Source: Colwellia psychrerythraea (GTDB lineage Bacteria > Pseudomonadota > Gammaproteobacteria > Enterobacterales > Alteromonadaceae). Taken from it: a stretch of DNA of 64,000 bases. The notes below the pieces were generated by a model. It saw only the letters and a program-made list of their open reading frames with translations. It ran no database searches and was not told the DNA's origin. Below are positions 18,351 to 26,790 of the stretch, piece after piece. The first letter of the stretch is position 1; each line of letters begins with the position of its first letter. The translations under genes were made by a program, and so were the position numbers. The DNA lies in assembly GCF_000764225.1 (NCBI RefSeq), contig NZ_JQED01000029.1, positions 270,418 to 334,417 on the forward strand. Direction: 5' to 3'.

Positions 18351-20486
18351 CTACAATTTAATTTCTACGCCTGCATACATTTCTCGACCGTGTAGAGCGC
18401 CATAAATATAGGCAACATCATAACCCCCTTCTGCGTCATAAAATAATGGCGTATCACCATCATCAATTTGGGTCTGCTCAAATATATTGGACACACCTGC
18501 ATAAATCTTAGTATGTTCAGTTAGTTGATATTGAACTTTAATGTCTGACATCGAAAAAGACTTACCCACCAATGTTTTTACCGTACTGGCGTCGTTCAGC
18601 TTGTTATAACCTTCATAACCATAGTCGCTTAAGTTTTTTTCACCAAACCATACTGTTGACCAAAAAACTTTCAAATTATCTTTCTCATACTGAAGCTCTA
18701 TGCTGGCACGCTCTTCTACCGGTGCAATGGCATAAGAAGATTTAAAAGCATCATCATAATTGAATTTTTCAAGACCAATATTCACAGTGAAGTTTTCAGT
18801 AAGGTTATAACCAAGTGTAATATCAAAAGTGGTAACTGAGGCACTTTCTTCTAATTGAGTCAATAATGGCACACCGTCTGCGGTTTCTTCTAAGCTGGCT
18901 AAGTTATCTACACTAGAGTGAGCCAATGATGCTGTGATAGCGACGGTTTCAGTATCGTAACTTAATGAGTAGCTGGCTGATAAGGACTCTTCAAGTGAGT
19001 TAATATCAATCTGATAACCTAATTCAGTATCTAAAATACCGTGATCTGTTTCAAAGAATGATAAAGGCGCTCGATAACCACGACCCGTTGAAAAGCGAGA
19101 GGTTAATTCGTCGGTATGGAAATAACGTAAATCTAAGCGGGGAGCAATAAAAGTTTCTTCAACCTCAGTACCTACTTTTTCAGGATCAACGAAATCAGCG
19201 GTGATTTGGTCGATACGCAAAGCAATAGCAACCTCTAGTACTTCCAGTGGTGTCCAAGTATCTTGAAAGAAAATGCCTGTAGTCTCGTAATCAAACCCAT
19301 CACTTTGATAAGCTGCAACCGCTTCTAATGCTTCGGTAGAGGAACGCATTTCTTCATGTCGAGTATCAGCACCAAAGGTAATGAAGTGCTTGTCAGATAG
19401 TTCCATATCAATTTTGGCTCTTGCATACCACATGGTATCTTCTGCCTGGTAATCTATACCTTCATAAAAAGAGTCTTGTAAATGATTTGCATAACTGACA
19501 GCAAACTCTGCGACAGTATAGTCACTGACCTCTGTCAGGTATTTTACATAAGCTTCATCGCGAGAAGTATCAATCCACTCAGTAGTTTCCCATGGCTTAC
19601 CTAGATATTGCTTTCTAACATCATCATCTTCAAACAAATGCTCAGAGGCTTGTTTATCATAACCCGCAAGTGCTGCACCAATGGAGTCCACTTGCCCACC
19701 TAGAATAGGTCCGCCAAAAATTTCAGACTTTACTTTAGAGATACGAATTTGCACATTGCTGCTATCAGAAATATCTTGGGTAATAAAGCTTGTAAAAGAA
19801 AAGTTTTCAATAAAAGGCGCTTCACTGACGCCATTATCATCATGATCTTCCTGATCTTGTTTATCATATTGCCCTATAAAGGTCATGCCTGTTTTGCCAT
19901 CATCAGAAATACCTGTAGCCATAGCTTTCATTGCAGTAAAGTCATGAGAACCTTTAGCAATATCAAAACTCGCAGTATTTTCATAAGCTTCTTTGGTGAT
20001 GATATTAACAGTACCGCCAATTGCTTCAGGAGCAATCAATGAGGCCCCTGCTCCACGAGCGACTTCAATTCTATCAACCCCCGTAGTCGCAATTGCATCT
20101 ACGGCATAAAAGCCAGAAATCAAGGTATGAGTAGGTAATCCATCAACTAATATGGTGGTATGTTCACCTTTCATACCATTAAGCATAATGCGCTTAACGC
20201 CACACATAGAGCACTCATTTGAGACATTAACACCTGGCTCATTATTAATTGCAGCGGTGAGACTTAAGGCATTTTTATTTTCTATCGTGATTGCATCTAA
20301 AACTTCAGTTTGCTGAATGACATCTTTTAGTCGACCCGCTTGATCTAATTTTTGTCTTAAACTTCTAATTTCAATCACTTCAGTATTATCGTCAGCTGCA
20401 GCCGCTTCTTCAGCAAAGGCTACGCTCGTTGAAACTAGCGGGTATATTGTCGCGAGGGCAAGGTATAACGGTGAAAATATTCTCAT
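18351..20486 (-). CDS. TonB-dependent outer-membrane receptor with CxxC in plug domain
   Basis: A 711-residue TonB-dependent transporter: signal peptide (FSPLYLALATIYPLVSTSVAFA), plug at about residues 45-165 and a 22-strand barrel to the C-terminus. The barrel ends in GREMYAGVEIKL, lacking the usual terminal aromatic residue. The plug contains NECSMCGVKRIMLNGMKGEH with Cys92 and Cys95, followed by TTILVDGLP and RGAGASLIAPEAIGGTVNII. This CxxC-plug subgroup is unlike common siderophore receptors; a metal or thiol-reactive ligand is possible. The ATG at 20486 places the signal peptide at the N-terminus; an upstream frame extension lacks one. Upstream is a Fur-box-like site, suggesting iron control. 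It is followed by a thioredoxin-fold gene. Confidence 0.9.
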   Translation of the reverse strand: MRIFSPLYLALATIYPLVSTSVAFAEEAAAADDNTEVIEIRSLRQKLDQAGRLKDVIQQTEVLDAITIENKNALSLTAAINNEPGVNVSNECSMCGVKRIMLNGMKGEHTTILVDGLPTHTLISGFYAVDAIATTGVDRIEVARGAGASLIAPEAIGGTVNIITKEAYENTASFDIAKGSHDFTAMKAMATGISDDGKTGMTFIGQYDKQDQEDHDDNGVSEAPFIENFSFTSFITQDISDSSNVQIRISKVKSEIFGGPILGGQVDSIGAALAGYDKQASEHLFEDDDVRKQYLGKPWETTEWIDTSRDEAYVKYLTEVSDYTVAEFAVSYANHLQDSFYEGIDYQAEDTMWYARAKIDMELSDKHFITFGADTRHEEMRSSTEALEAVAAYQSDGFDYETTGIFFQDTWTPLEVLEVAIALRIDQITADFVDPEKVGTEVEETFIAPRLDLRYFHTDELTSRFSTGRGYRAPLSFFETDHGILDTELGYQIDINSLEESLSASYSLSYDTETVAITASLAHSSVDNLASLEETADGVPLLTQLEESASVTTFDITLGYNLTENFTVNIGLEKFNYDDAFKSSYAIAPVEERASIELQYEKDNLKVFWSTVWFGEKNLSDYGYEGYNKLNDASTVKTLVGKSFSMSDIKVQYQLTEHTKIYAGVSNIFEQTQIDDGDTPLFYDAEGGYDVAYIYGALHGREMYAGVEIKL

Positions 20487-20534
20487 GTAAAGCTCTTTAT
20501 AGTGGCAGATAAATGTCAAATCAACTTGAACGCT

Positions 20535-20553
20535 ATTGTGAATGATTCGCACT
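20535..20553 (-). promoter_or_regulatory. Fur-box-like site upstream of the TonB receptor
   Basis: On the minus strand the core reads TGCGAATCATTCACA, matching the TGATAAT-N-ATTATCA Fur half-site pattern at 10 of 14 positions, with near-perfect dyad symmetry. It sits about 50-67 bp upstream of the receptor ATG, where a promoter operator is expected. A match of this quality is suggestive, not decisive. Confidence 0.5.
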
Positions 20554-20688
20554 ACCACTTACTTGATCGATGTCAAACTTTGTAACAATTAATTACAGCG
20601 GTTCATATGTTTAAGTTTGACTATGAGTTTGAGTGAATGGCTATATGAGAAAGGGAATGATCGAGATAATGGCTACCTCATCGGAACG

Positions 20689-20737
20689 AAAGACCTCTGC
20701 TTAATTTACCTTTCACGTAAAGTTAACCAAAGGTCTT
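20689..20737. terminator. Nested inverted repeat between helicase and TonB receptor
   Basis: AAGACCT (20690-20696) pairs with AGGTCTT (20731-20737), and inside it TTAATTTAC (20701) pairs imperfectly with GTAAAGTTAA (20717). The roughly 48-base stem-loop lies about 25 bp after the helicase stop and could end that transcript or fold as an RNA element. No T-run. Confidence 0.4.
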
Positions 20738-20759
20738 CCTGTTATTCAGCTATAGTTTT

Positions 20760-22310
20760 TTATGATTTGGTTACCACTTCTTTAACAGCCAAATCTTGCA
20801 TAGCGATTTGGGTTATCAAGTTGCTAACTCTTAGGGGTAAACCTCTAATTGACTGGTTTTGGGCGTGCAAGCCTTCAACTAATGCCGTGCAACTATCAAC
20901 TAATGAGTCACTGTAAGCAAAACCTATCAAGGCAACTAGTTTGACCATCGCCACTTCATCAAGCATCTTGCTTGTTTCGTCTTGCTGATCATAAACTATA
21001 TTCACCAACTCAATAGTGCTAACGAGTTTTTCCATTCGTGGATTTAGCCGATGTAACGCCGCAGCTCTGTTGCTCGCAGCTCTATCAACAAGTTCTTTAC
21101 TTGCCACTAAGCCATCCCGAGGTTTCCTGCGAATGACAGGTGATTTTCTTTTGACAATCTTTCGCTCGATTGAATCATCATAGGTAAACTCACCATCGAC
21201 AAACTGGCCTATATTAGTCACGCTTAACCGCTCAGCCATTATCGCAGCAGATTTTGAAGTTTTACGGGTAAAGTCTCTATAATCTTCAGCAAAACCATGG
21301 GTCGAAATACATTGCGCTAAGTCCAGTATCAGGGCATCAGTTTTACCTTTTGATGCACGTAAACACCTACCAATAATCTGTAAATACAAGCGTAATATCT
21401 TGGTTGGTCGTGCTAAAACAACACAATCAGTCGTCGGATCATCAAAGCCAATGGTTAACATAGACATATTAATAATTAGCCTAACTTCGTTTGATTTATA
21501 CCGACGTATACTTTCATCATTCTCTTCAGAAGAGCGCTGAGAGTGAACACGCTCATGGTCAACACCGAGTAAATCAAAAGCCTCGGACAAGGATTCTACA
21601 TGGTTGATAGAGTTAGCAAATAGCATAACCTTTCGTCCTTGAGACAATGCATCATCAAGGGTTTGCTGTGCCACTAACGAGCAATGTTCAAGCAAAATAA
21701 GATCTAAACCTGAAACACTAAAGTCACCTCGATACATTTTTACGGCGCTATAATCTATCTCTTGAGAAAGGCTGGGTACTTTATAAACAGGCTTAGCCAA
21801 TTCCCCCAACTCAATTAACTGTCTTGTGGTTGTTTCTTCAATGAGTTCCATCGATTTATCAATATAAACACCTAATCTATCGATGGGTGTTGCGGTAAGC
21901 CCTATGATCAAATCAGGAGATAACTCTTCACGCATAGCAATATAAACGCCCCCCATACAGCCAACGTGATATTCATCTCGCAGCAAAACATCACATTGTA
22001 TGTTTAAGTGCTTTCGCCGACTATATGATTGCTCCATTACCAAGGTAACATCACCGCCAGCAATATACTTATAGCCTGACTTTACGACACTAACTGACAA
22101 TCCATTGACATTGAGGGTATTCAGTAATTGAGGAACCAGTGCCGCATTACGTAAACTAATGACAACTTTTTTATCGGGCATTGCTTGGCATAATTTAAGT
22201 ATACAAATACTCTTACCGCCCCCTGTTGGTAAGGCAATAATTGAGTTAACACCTGCATCAATAGCCTTACGAACGCTGTTTATCTGATAATCTTTTTCTA
22301 ATACCTGCAT
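20760..22310 (-). CDS. Superfamily 2 DEAD/DEAH-type helicase
   Basis: A 516-residue SF2 helicase. Walker A is at residues 28-34 (PTGGGKS), the Walker B variant DEYH at 112-115 (LLRDEYHVG), motif III in GLTATPIDR, and motif VI in QIIGRCLRASKGK. The C-terminal 150 residues (after IERKIVKRKSP) have no family I recognise and are rich in basic then acidic helices. The layout is like phage- and plasmid-associated helicases (T4 UvsW-like, Ssl2-like) rather than RNA-degradosome DEAD proteins. No nuclease, methylase or phage gene is beside it, so its role is open: repair, a stand-alone defence factor, or a phage remnant. The ATG start at 22310 has no strong ribosome site. Confidence 0.82.
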   Translation of the reverse strand: MQVLEKDYQINSVRKAIDAGVNSIIALPTGGGKSICILKLCQAMPDKKVVISLRNAALVPQLLNTLNVNGLSVSVVKSGYKYIAGGDVTLVMEQSYSRRKHLNIQCDVLLRDEYHVGCMGGVYIAMREELSPDLIIGLTATPIDRLGVYIDKSMELIEETTTRQLIELGELAKPVYKVPSLSQEIDYSAVKMYRGDFSVSGLDLILLEHCSLVAQQTLDDALSQGRKVMLFANSINHVESLSEAFDLLGVDHERVHSQRSSEENDESIRRYKSNEVRLIINMSMLTIGFDDPTTDCVVLARPTKILRLYLQIIGRCLRASKGKTDALILDLAQCISTHGFAEDYRDFTRKTSKSAAIMAERLSVTNIGQFVDGEFTYDDSIERKIVKRKSPVIRRKPRDGLVASKELVDRAASNRAAALHRLNPRMEKLVSTIELVNIVYDQQDETSKMLDEVAMVKLVALIGFAYSDSLVDSCTALVEGLHAQNQSIRGLPLRVSNLITQIAMQDLAVKEVVTKS

Positions 22311-22662
22311 GCCATACTACTCGGGCTTGTTTTAGTGTTTATCTGGTAAAATCCAGTCAGTGATATGTCTACTTTGCTCATAACATTTTCCCGCTTCAAC
22401 AAAATTTATAGCTAATAAAATACAAACCTTTTTGAAAGGGGGCATCATTATATACCTAAACTACTGCAAGATGCAGAAATGAGCATGACTAAAGAGCTAT
22501 TTAACTACAGATCAAGATCGAGATCATAGATAGTTAATTGTTAGGTTTGACTTTTTGCATATTTCTTCCCCAATAAGAAGCCTTATTTTTTATTGCTAAG
22601 TCGAGTCAAAACACAAGTGCTAACAGCAAGTTAACTGTATCTTATTACGATTTTATCAACTA

Positions 22663-22727
22663 CTTAACCTTCACTTACCCCCTACTTTGCTCCACTTAAA
22701 TCACATTTGATTAATTTGAGTTTAACA
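22663..22727 (+). promoter_or_regulatory. Decayed copy of the efflux-operon promoter and regulator box
   Basis: CTTAACC (22663-22669) and CTTACCC (22674-22680), 11 bp apart, match the tandem box at 27447-27464, and flanking sequence aligns for the whole promoter. The -10 equivalent here is TCCACT (22691-22696) against TACATT in the intact copy, losing the important second A. The copy is probably non-functional. Confidence 0.7.
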
Positions 22728-22812
22728 GTGAAGTTTTATCCGTTATTGCTTTAAGTGATTAGTGATCTTCTTATCAGCACATGTGCAACCTTCGAAGACT
22801 TTGCTTATAATA
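22728..22812 (+). pseudogene. Relic of an outer-membrane efflux factor gene, 5' end only
   Basis: From a GTG at 22728 the sequence aligns almost base for base with the start of the intact outer-membrane factor gene at 27512. Translation gives VKFYPLLL, a stop at 22752 (TCA in the intact gene is TAA here), then VISDLLISTCATFEDFAY. This matches the intact lipoprotein signal VISALLISACSTFEDVTY. Homology ends near 22812. Upstream promoter sequence is copied too, so this is a remnant of a segmental duplication or of an old second locus. No function is expected. Confidence 0.8.
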
Positions 22813-23013
22813 AAGCTGCATAATAAACGGCTTTTAAATATCAGTGGTAAATAGATAGCGCCATAAAGCTCAGAATTATTTTGTAAATATGATACAAACT
22901 GAGAGAAATATCATATAATTATTACCAACAATTTTGTCCGTTTTTTTTACACAAAAAAATCCACCTACTAATTACTATTCATAACCAACTGTTATTAAAG
23001 TAATTTAAAAAAA
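22813..23013. other. AT-rich region upstream of the PEP-CTERM gene
   Basis: No gene is evident. It contains runs of A and T and lies where enhancer sites for a sigma-54 activator would be expected, given the promoter at 23014. No activator site could be identified by eye. Confidence 0.4.
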
Positions 23014-23029
23014 CGGTACATTTATTGCT
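23014..23029 (+). promoter_or_regulatory. Sigma-54-type promoter for the PEP-CTERM gene
   Basis: CGGTACATTTATTGCT has GG (23015-23016) and GC (23027-23028) exactly ten bases apart, as required for RpoN, and ends in the consensus TTGCT. It is 38 bp before the ATG, leaving a transcript leader of about 27 bases containing the GGAG ribosome site. PEP-CTERM genes are often under sigma-54 with PrsK/PrsR, which supports the reading. Confidence 0.65.
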
Positions 23030-23066
23030 TTTTAACTTTATCTTTTAGATCTCACTTGGAGTCATT

Positions 23067-23858
23067 ATGTTGTTAAATATTAAAAAATGGAGTTTAACAG
23101 GACTTCTTATTCTTTCTTCCTCAATTGCTTATGCTGATACTACCACGGCAAGTTTTAGTGGTGTTTCTGGCTCATCAAGTAACATAACCAATTTTTCCCT
23201 ATCTGTTGATGGTGTTAATATTAACGTGTCTGGATGGTCTGACACTAGAAGTCGTTCTAATGATGGCCCAGGGGACGGTACCATTCAGATAGCAAGAGAC
23301 TTAAACAAGTATAGTAACGGCTGGGGAATAACAAATAGAGATGAAGGTGGCGGTAGTCCAAGTCACTCGGCCAATAATACTGGGAATGATTATGATTTTT
23401 TCTTACTGTCATTTTCTGAAGTCGTTTCACTAACCAAAGCCACCTATAGTTGGGTATATGGTAGTACTGGCCAAAACCAAGTTAGCGTTGCTGCTCTGGA
23501 CCCCAACGATTTTACAGGTAATGGCAGCCTACATAATAAGACTTGGTCAGGTATTAAAACTGATAACACTTTAAGTTCTGATTATGCACAAATGGAGAAG
23601 TCAGGAGGTTATTTTACCAATTTTGCAGGCACAAATGTTGACAACGAATTCTCAACTCACTGGTTAATTGGATCACTAAATTCAGTATTTGGTGGTAATA
23701 AGGATATGGAAAGAAACGATGGAATGAAACTAGCTAGTGTAAGCTTCGATAAACAAGAGCCTGTTGGACCAGCTTCTATTCCAGAGCCAAGCTCAATTCT
23801 TCTATTCTGTTTAGCTATAATGGGATTAACGGCATCAAATCGTCGTAAAATAAAATAG
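23067..23858 (+). CDS. PEP-CTERM sorting domain protein
   Basis: A 263-residue exported protein. It has a signal peptide (WSLTGLLILSSSIAYA), an extracellular beta-rich, Ser/Asn/Gly-rich domain, and a C-terminal sorting tag. The tag is IPEPSSILLFCLAIMGLTAS followed by NRRKIK: PEP motif, hydrophobic helix and basic tail. Such proteins are processed by exosortase (XrtA) and delivered to the cell surface or extracellular polysaccharide. The ATG at 23067 follows GGAG. The gene has its own sigma-54-type promoter and a strong terminator, then the PrsT gene of the same system. The ligand or structural role of the central domain is unknown. Confidence 0.92.
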   Translation: MLLNIKKWSLTGLLILSSSIAYADTTTASFSGVSGSSSNITNFSLSVDGVNINVSGWSDTRSRSNDGPGDGTIQIARDLNKYSNGWGITNRDEGGGSPSHSANNTGNDYDFFLLSFSEVVSLTKATYSWVYGSTGQNQVSVAALDPNDFTGNGSLHNKTWSGIKTDNTLSSDYAQMEKSGGYFTNFAGTNVDNEFSTHWLIGSLNSVFGGNKDMERNDGMKLASVSFDKQEPVGPASIPEPSSILLFCLAIMGLTASNRRKIK

Positions 23859-23874
23859 CTCTAAATCTCTCTCT

Positions 23875-23904
23875 AAAAAAAGATGGCCGTGGCCATCTTT
23901 TTTT
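23875..23904 (+). terminator. Strong intrinsic terminator after the PEP-CTERM gene
   Basis: Seven A, AGATGGC, loop CGTG, GCCATCT and seven T give a stem of up to 13-14 pairs ending in a T-run. It starts 16 bp after the stop codon. Confidence 0.9.
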
Positions 23905-24018
23905 GTTTATTATTTAACATTATACCAAGTAAATGAATTATATCGCCGACAAACTTTCATTTAATTGTTATATAGTTAGAATTAAAGTCATAAACATTAC
24001 CTAATTAATTGGACAGAC

Positions 24019-26790
24019 ATGCGTTTAATATTCTTATTTTTGTTAATTTTTGCTTCTTTTTCAGTGACCGCTGCTGATGATTACGAACAAGCGCTTTTAG
24101 CATTTGAAGAAAACAATACCAAAGAAGCCTATATACACCTAAAAAACTCATTAAAGCATCAACCTGATAATTTACCTGCAAAAATATTAATGGCTAAAGT
24201 ATTATTAAAGCAAGAGTTGTACTCAGATGGAATTGATACATTTCTAGATGCATTAGATCAAGGTGCAGACATTAACCTAGTGCTTAACGACTTAGGACAT
24301 GCATTAATGGTTACTGGACAGTATCATCAAGTAATAAACTTGGGGAAAAATCGCTCTTTATCAAAAGAAGGGCAACTTATTTGGTTATTACTTTCAGGTA
24401 ATGCTTATTCTTCTTTAAACGATAATGCAAGTGCCCGTTCAGCTTTTGAACAAGCATTAGCTATCAATTCAAACGATATACGCGCGCTAAGTGCTTTCGC
24501 TTCATTTGAATTAAATCAAAAAAACGTCAATGCTGCTAAAAAGCTTATTGATAATGCCGTAGTACTCTACCCAAACGATAGTCGTGTTTGGAACCTGACA
24601 GGTCAGTATTTCGATAAAATTTCCGATCAAGGCAATGCCTTAACCGCTTACGAAAAAGCACACAGTCATAACGCTAATGATCCTATGGTGCAAAGAAAGT
24701 TAGCCCATGCTTATACCAATGCAAGTCAATACGATAAAGCCCTTGGCATAATCGAAATGATACTACTTGCAACACCTTCAGATCCCTATGCAATACTCTT
24801 AAAAAGTCAGTTATTAGCTTATAGTAATAAAAATGAAGAATCGCAAAATATTTTACGTGATATTAGTGAAAAACTATCACGATTAACTGATGAAGAAAAA
24901 CATTCCCATATATCGCTTGCTTATATAGCTGGTACTGCAGCTTATTTTCAAGGGGAATTTGAACTCGCTCAACAAGAATTACAATTTTATATACAAGAAA
25001 GACCAGAAGATTTATCTGGTATAAGTATACTTACCGATATTTACCTACAACAAGGGCAGACAGAAAATGCCCTCGAATTTTTAGAAGTTAAAACTAGTAT
25101 TATTTATGCTGATTTACGCTTATCTTTGCTACTTGTTGAGCTTTACTTAAATAATAAAAAACTGTTTAAAGCAGACGGTATAATTTCACAACTTGAAATA
25201 ACCTATAAAAGCCATCCTCAATTAATCATTGCAAGAGCAAAATGGCTTACAATAAGCTCTCGTTATGATGAAGCTTTAGCCCAACTCGATAGTAATACAC
25301 CAAAAGATTTTGATGCTGCCTACGCGCTAGCTAAGGGGCTTACCTACCGAAGCCAAGGAAATCTAGTAAAAGCAGTTGAAATGGCTGAACTCTTGTTAGA
25401 GAAGGATTCGACAAATAGCGACTCCCTTGCTTTTAGAGGTACGTTATTCTTACAACAAAAACAATGGCAAAGCGCTGTTGATACCTTTGAAAAAATACTA
25501 ATTAACAAACCAGATGATTTTTCTAGTTTATTTAATATAGCCACAGCAAGTGCTGCAATGCAAAATTATCAAAAATCAAAAGAGATTACGGCTAAACTAA
25601 TCGTTTTACAGCCAAATCAAGTTCAATTGAAAATACTGATGGCAAAGCTTGAACGTGATACTGGCTCAATAGTTACAGCCATTAAGTTGTTTAAGGAAAT
25701 AGCTCAGGCAAACAAAACTAATACAGAAGTAATAGAAGCGCTGTTAATGATTTATGCTAATCAAGGCGATTTCAATGCGGCACTAGTTGAGTCAGATAAA
25801 CTCACTAAGCTAGTATTTTTAAATCCTGCCTATATTAAACAAAAGGCTGAAATATATTTGGCATTGAACAAAATAGTTGATGCCAGAAAACAACTTGGCT
25901 TGTTACAAGGAGTAGTCAATTCACCAAGTGAATTATTTCAATTAAGCCAATTACAACTCAAATTAAATGATGTTAGTAATGCCAAAAACTCGATTGATAA
26001 GGCATTATCATTAGCACCACAAAGCCTACGTCTACGCCTAGAATTAGTAAAGATAGAAATGACTTTAGGTAATCTAGATTCTGCAGTGACGCAATTAAAA
26101 ACTATTGAAAAAGATCACAAAAACAATCCTAACGTACTTTTGGTACAAGGTAGTTTACTTATGAAACAAGGCAAAAATTTATTAGCTCAAAAGAAGTTTT
26201 ATGCCGCCTTATCCATAGATAATCATTTTAGACTCGCGTTAATAAAGTTATATGAACTTACTGAGCAAGGTATAGGAGGAGAAGAGTTCAGTGATCTCGT
26301 AGCAAATATATTGAAGAAATATCCTAACAAGCACTTTATGCGAAATTTACTCGCAGATTATTCACTCAATAATCAAGATTTTCATACTGCTAAATTACAT
26401 TATGAAAAACTTGCTGAGGTCCCTAACTGGCCAAGTAAAGCTTCTGTTTTTAATAATTTGGCCTACATATCAATAAATTCAGATTTAGGAAGTGCAGAAG
26501 CCTATGCTAAAAAAGCATTAGCCTTAAATGATTCATCTGCATCTATTTTCGATACTTACGGTTGGATTTTAAGCTTACGTGGCAATCATAACGAAAGTTT
26601 AAAAATACTCAGAAAGGCATTTTCAATGAATTCAAACGCTCCTTCAATCCGTTATCACTTGGGCTACACTCTCAATGAGTTGGGACGAACAGGAGAAGCA
26701 AAACAAGAGTTAATAAAAGCAACCTCTTCCACTGATACTTTTATTGAGCGAAATGATGCCGTTAATTTATTACAGCAACTATCGGAATAA
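24019..26790 (+). CDS. prsT: PEP-CTERM system TPR-repeat protein PrsT
   Basis: A 923-residue protein: signal peptide (RLIFLFLLIFASFSVTAA) then tandem tetratricopeptide repeats through nearly the whole length. Typical repeats include ARSAFEQALAINSNDIRALS, ALTAYEKAHSHNANDPM and SAVDTFEKILINKPDDFSSL. The N-terminal block DDYEQALLAFEENNTKEAYI, then HLKNSLKHQPDNLPAKILMA, is characteristic of PrsT, a TPR protein of exosortase/PEP-CTERM loci thought to help build or export the extracellular matrix. The signal lacks a lipobox Cys, so it is probably soluble in the periplasm. It lies beside a PEP-CTERM substrate gene, which fits; the rest of the usual cluster (xrtA, prsK, prsR, EPS genes) is not in the window. 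Confidence 0.85.
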   Translation: MRLIFLFLLIFASFSVTAADDYEQALLAFEENNTKEAYIHLKNSLKHQPDNLPAKILMAKVLLKQELYSDGIDTFLDALDQGADINLVLNDLGHALMVTGQYHQVINLGKNRSLSKEGQLIWLLLSGNAYSSLNDNASARSAFEQALAINSNDIRALSAFASFELNQKNVNAAKKLIDNAVVLYPNDSRVWNLTGQYFDKISDQGNALTAYEKAHSHNANDPMVQRKLAHAYTNASQYDKALGIIEMILLATPSDPYAILLKSQLLAYSNKNEESQNILRDISEKLSRLTDEEKHSHISLAYIAGTAAYFQGEFELAQQELQFYIQERPEDLSGISILTDIYLQQGQTENALEFLEVKTSIIYADLRLSLLLVELYLNNKKLFKADGIISQLEITYKSHPQLIIARAKWLTISSRYDEALAQLDSNTPKDFDAAYALAKGLTYRSQGNLVKAVEMAELLLEKDSTNSDSLAFRGTLFLQQKQWQSAVDTFEKILINKPDDFSSLFNIATASAAMQNYQKSKEITAKLIVLQPNQVQLKILMAKLERDTGSIVTAIKLFKEIAQANKTNTEVIEALLMIYANQGDFNAALVESDKLTKLVFLNPAYIKQKAEIYLALNKIVDARKQLGLLQGVVNSPSELFQLSQLQLKLNDVSNAKNSIDKALSLAPQSLRLRLELVKIEMTLGNLDSAVTQLKTIEKDHKNNPNVLLVQGSLLMKQGKNLLAQKKFYAALSIDNHFRLALIKLYELTEQGIGGEEFSDLVANILKKYPNKHFMRNLLADYSLNNQDFHTAKLHYEKLAEVPNWPSKASVFNNLAYISINSDLGSAEAYAKKALALNDSSASIFDTYGWILSLRGNHNESLKILRKAFSMNSNAPSIRYHLGYTLNELGRTGEAKQELIKATSSTDTFIERNDAVNLLQQLSE

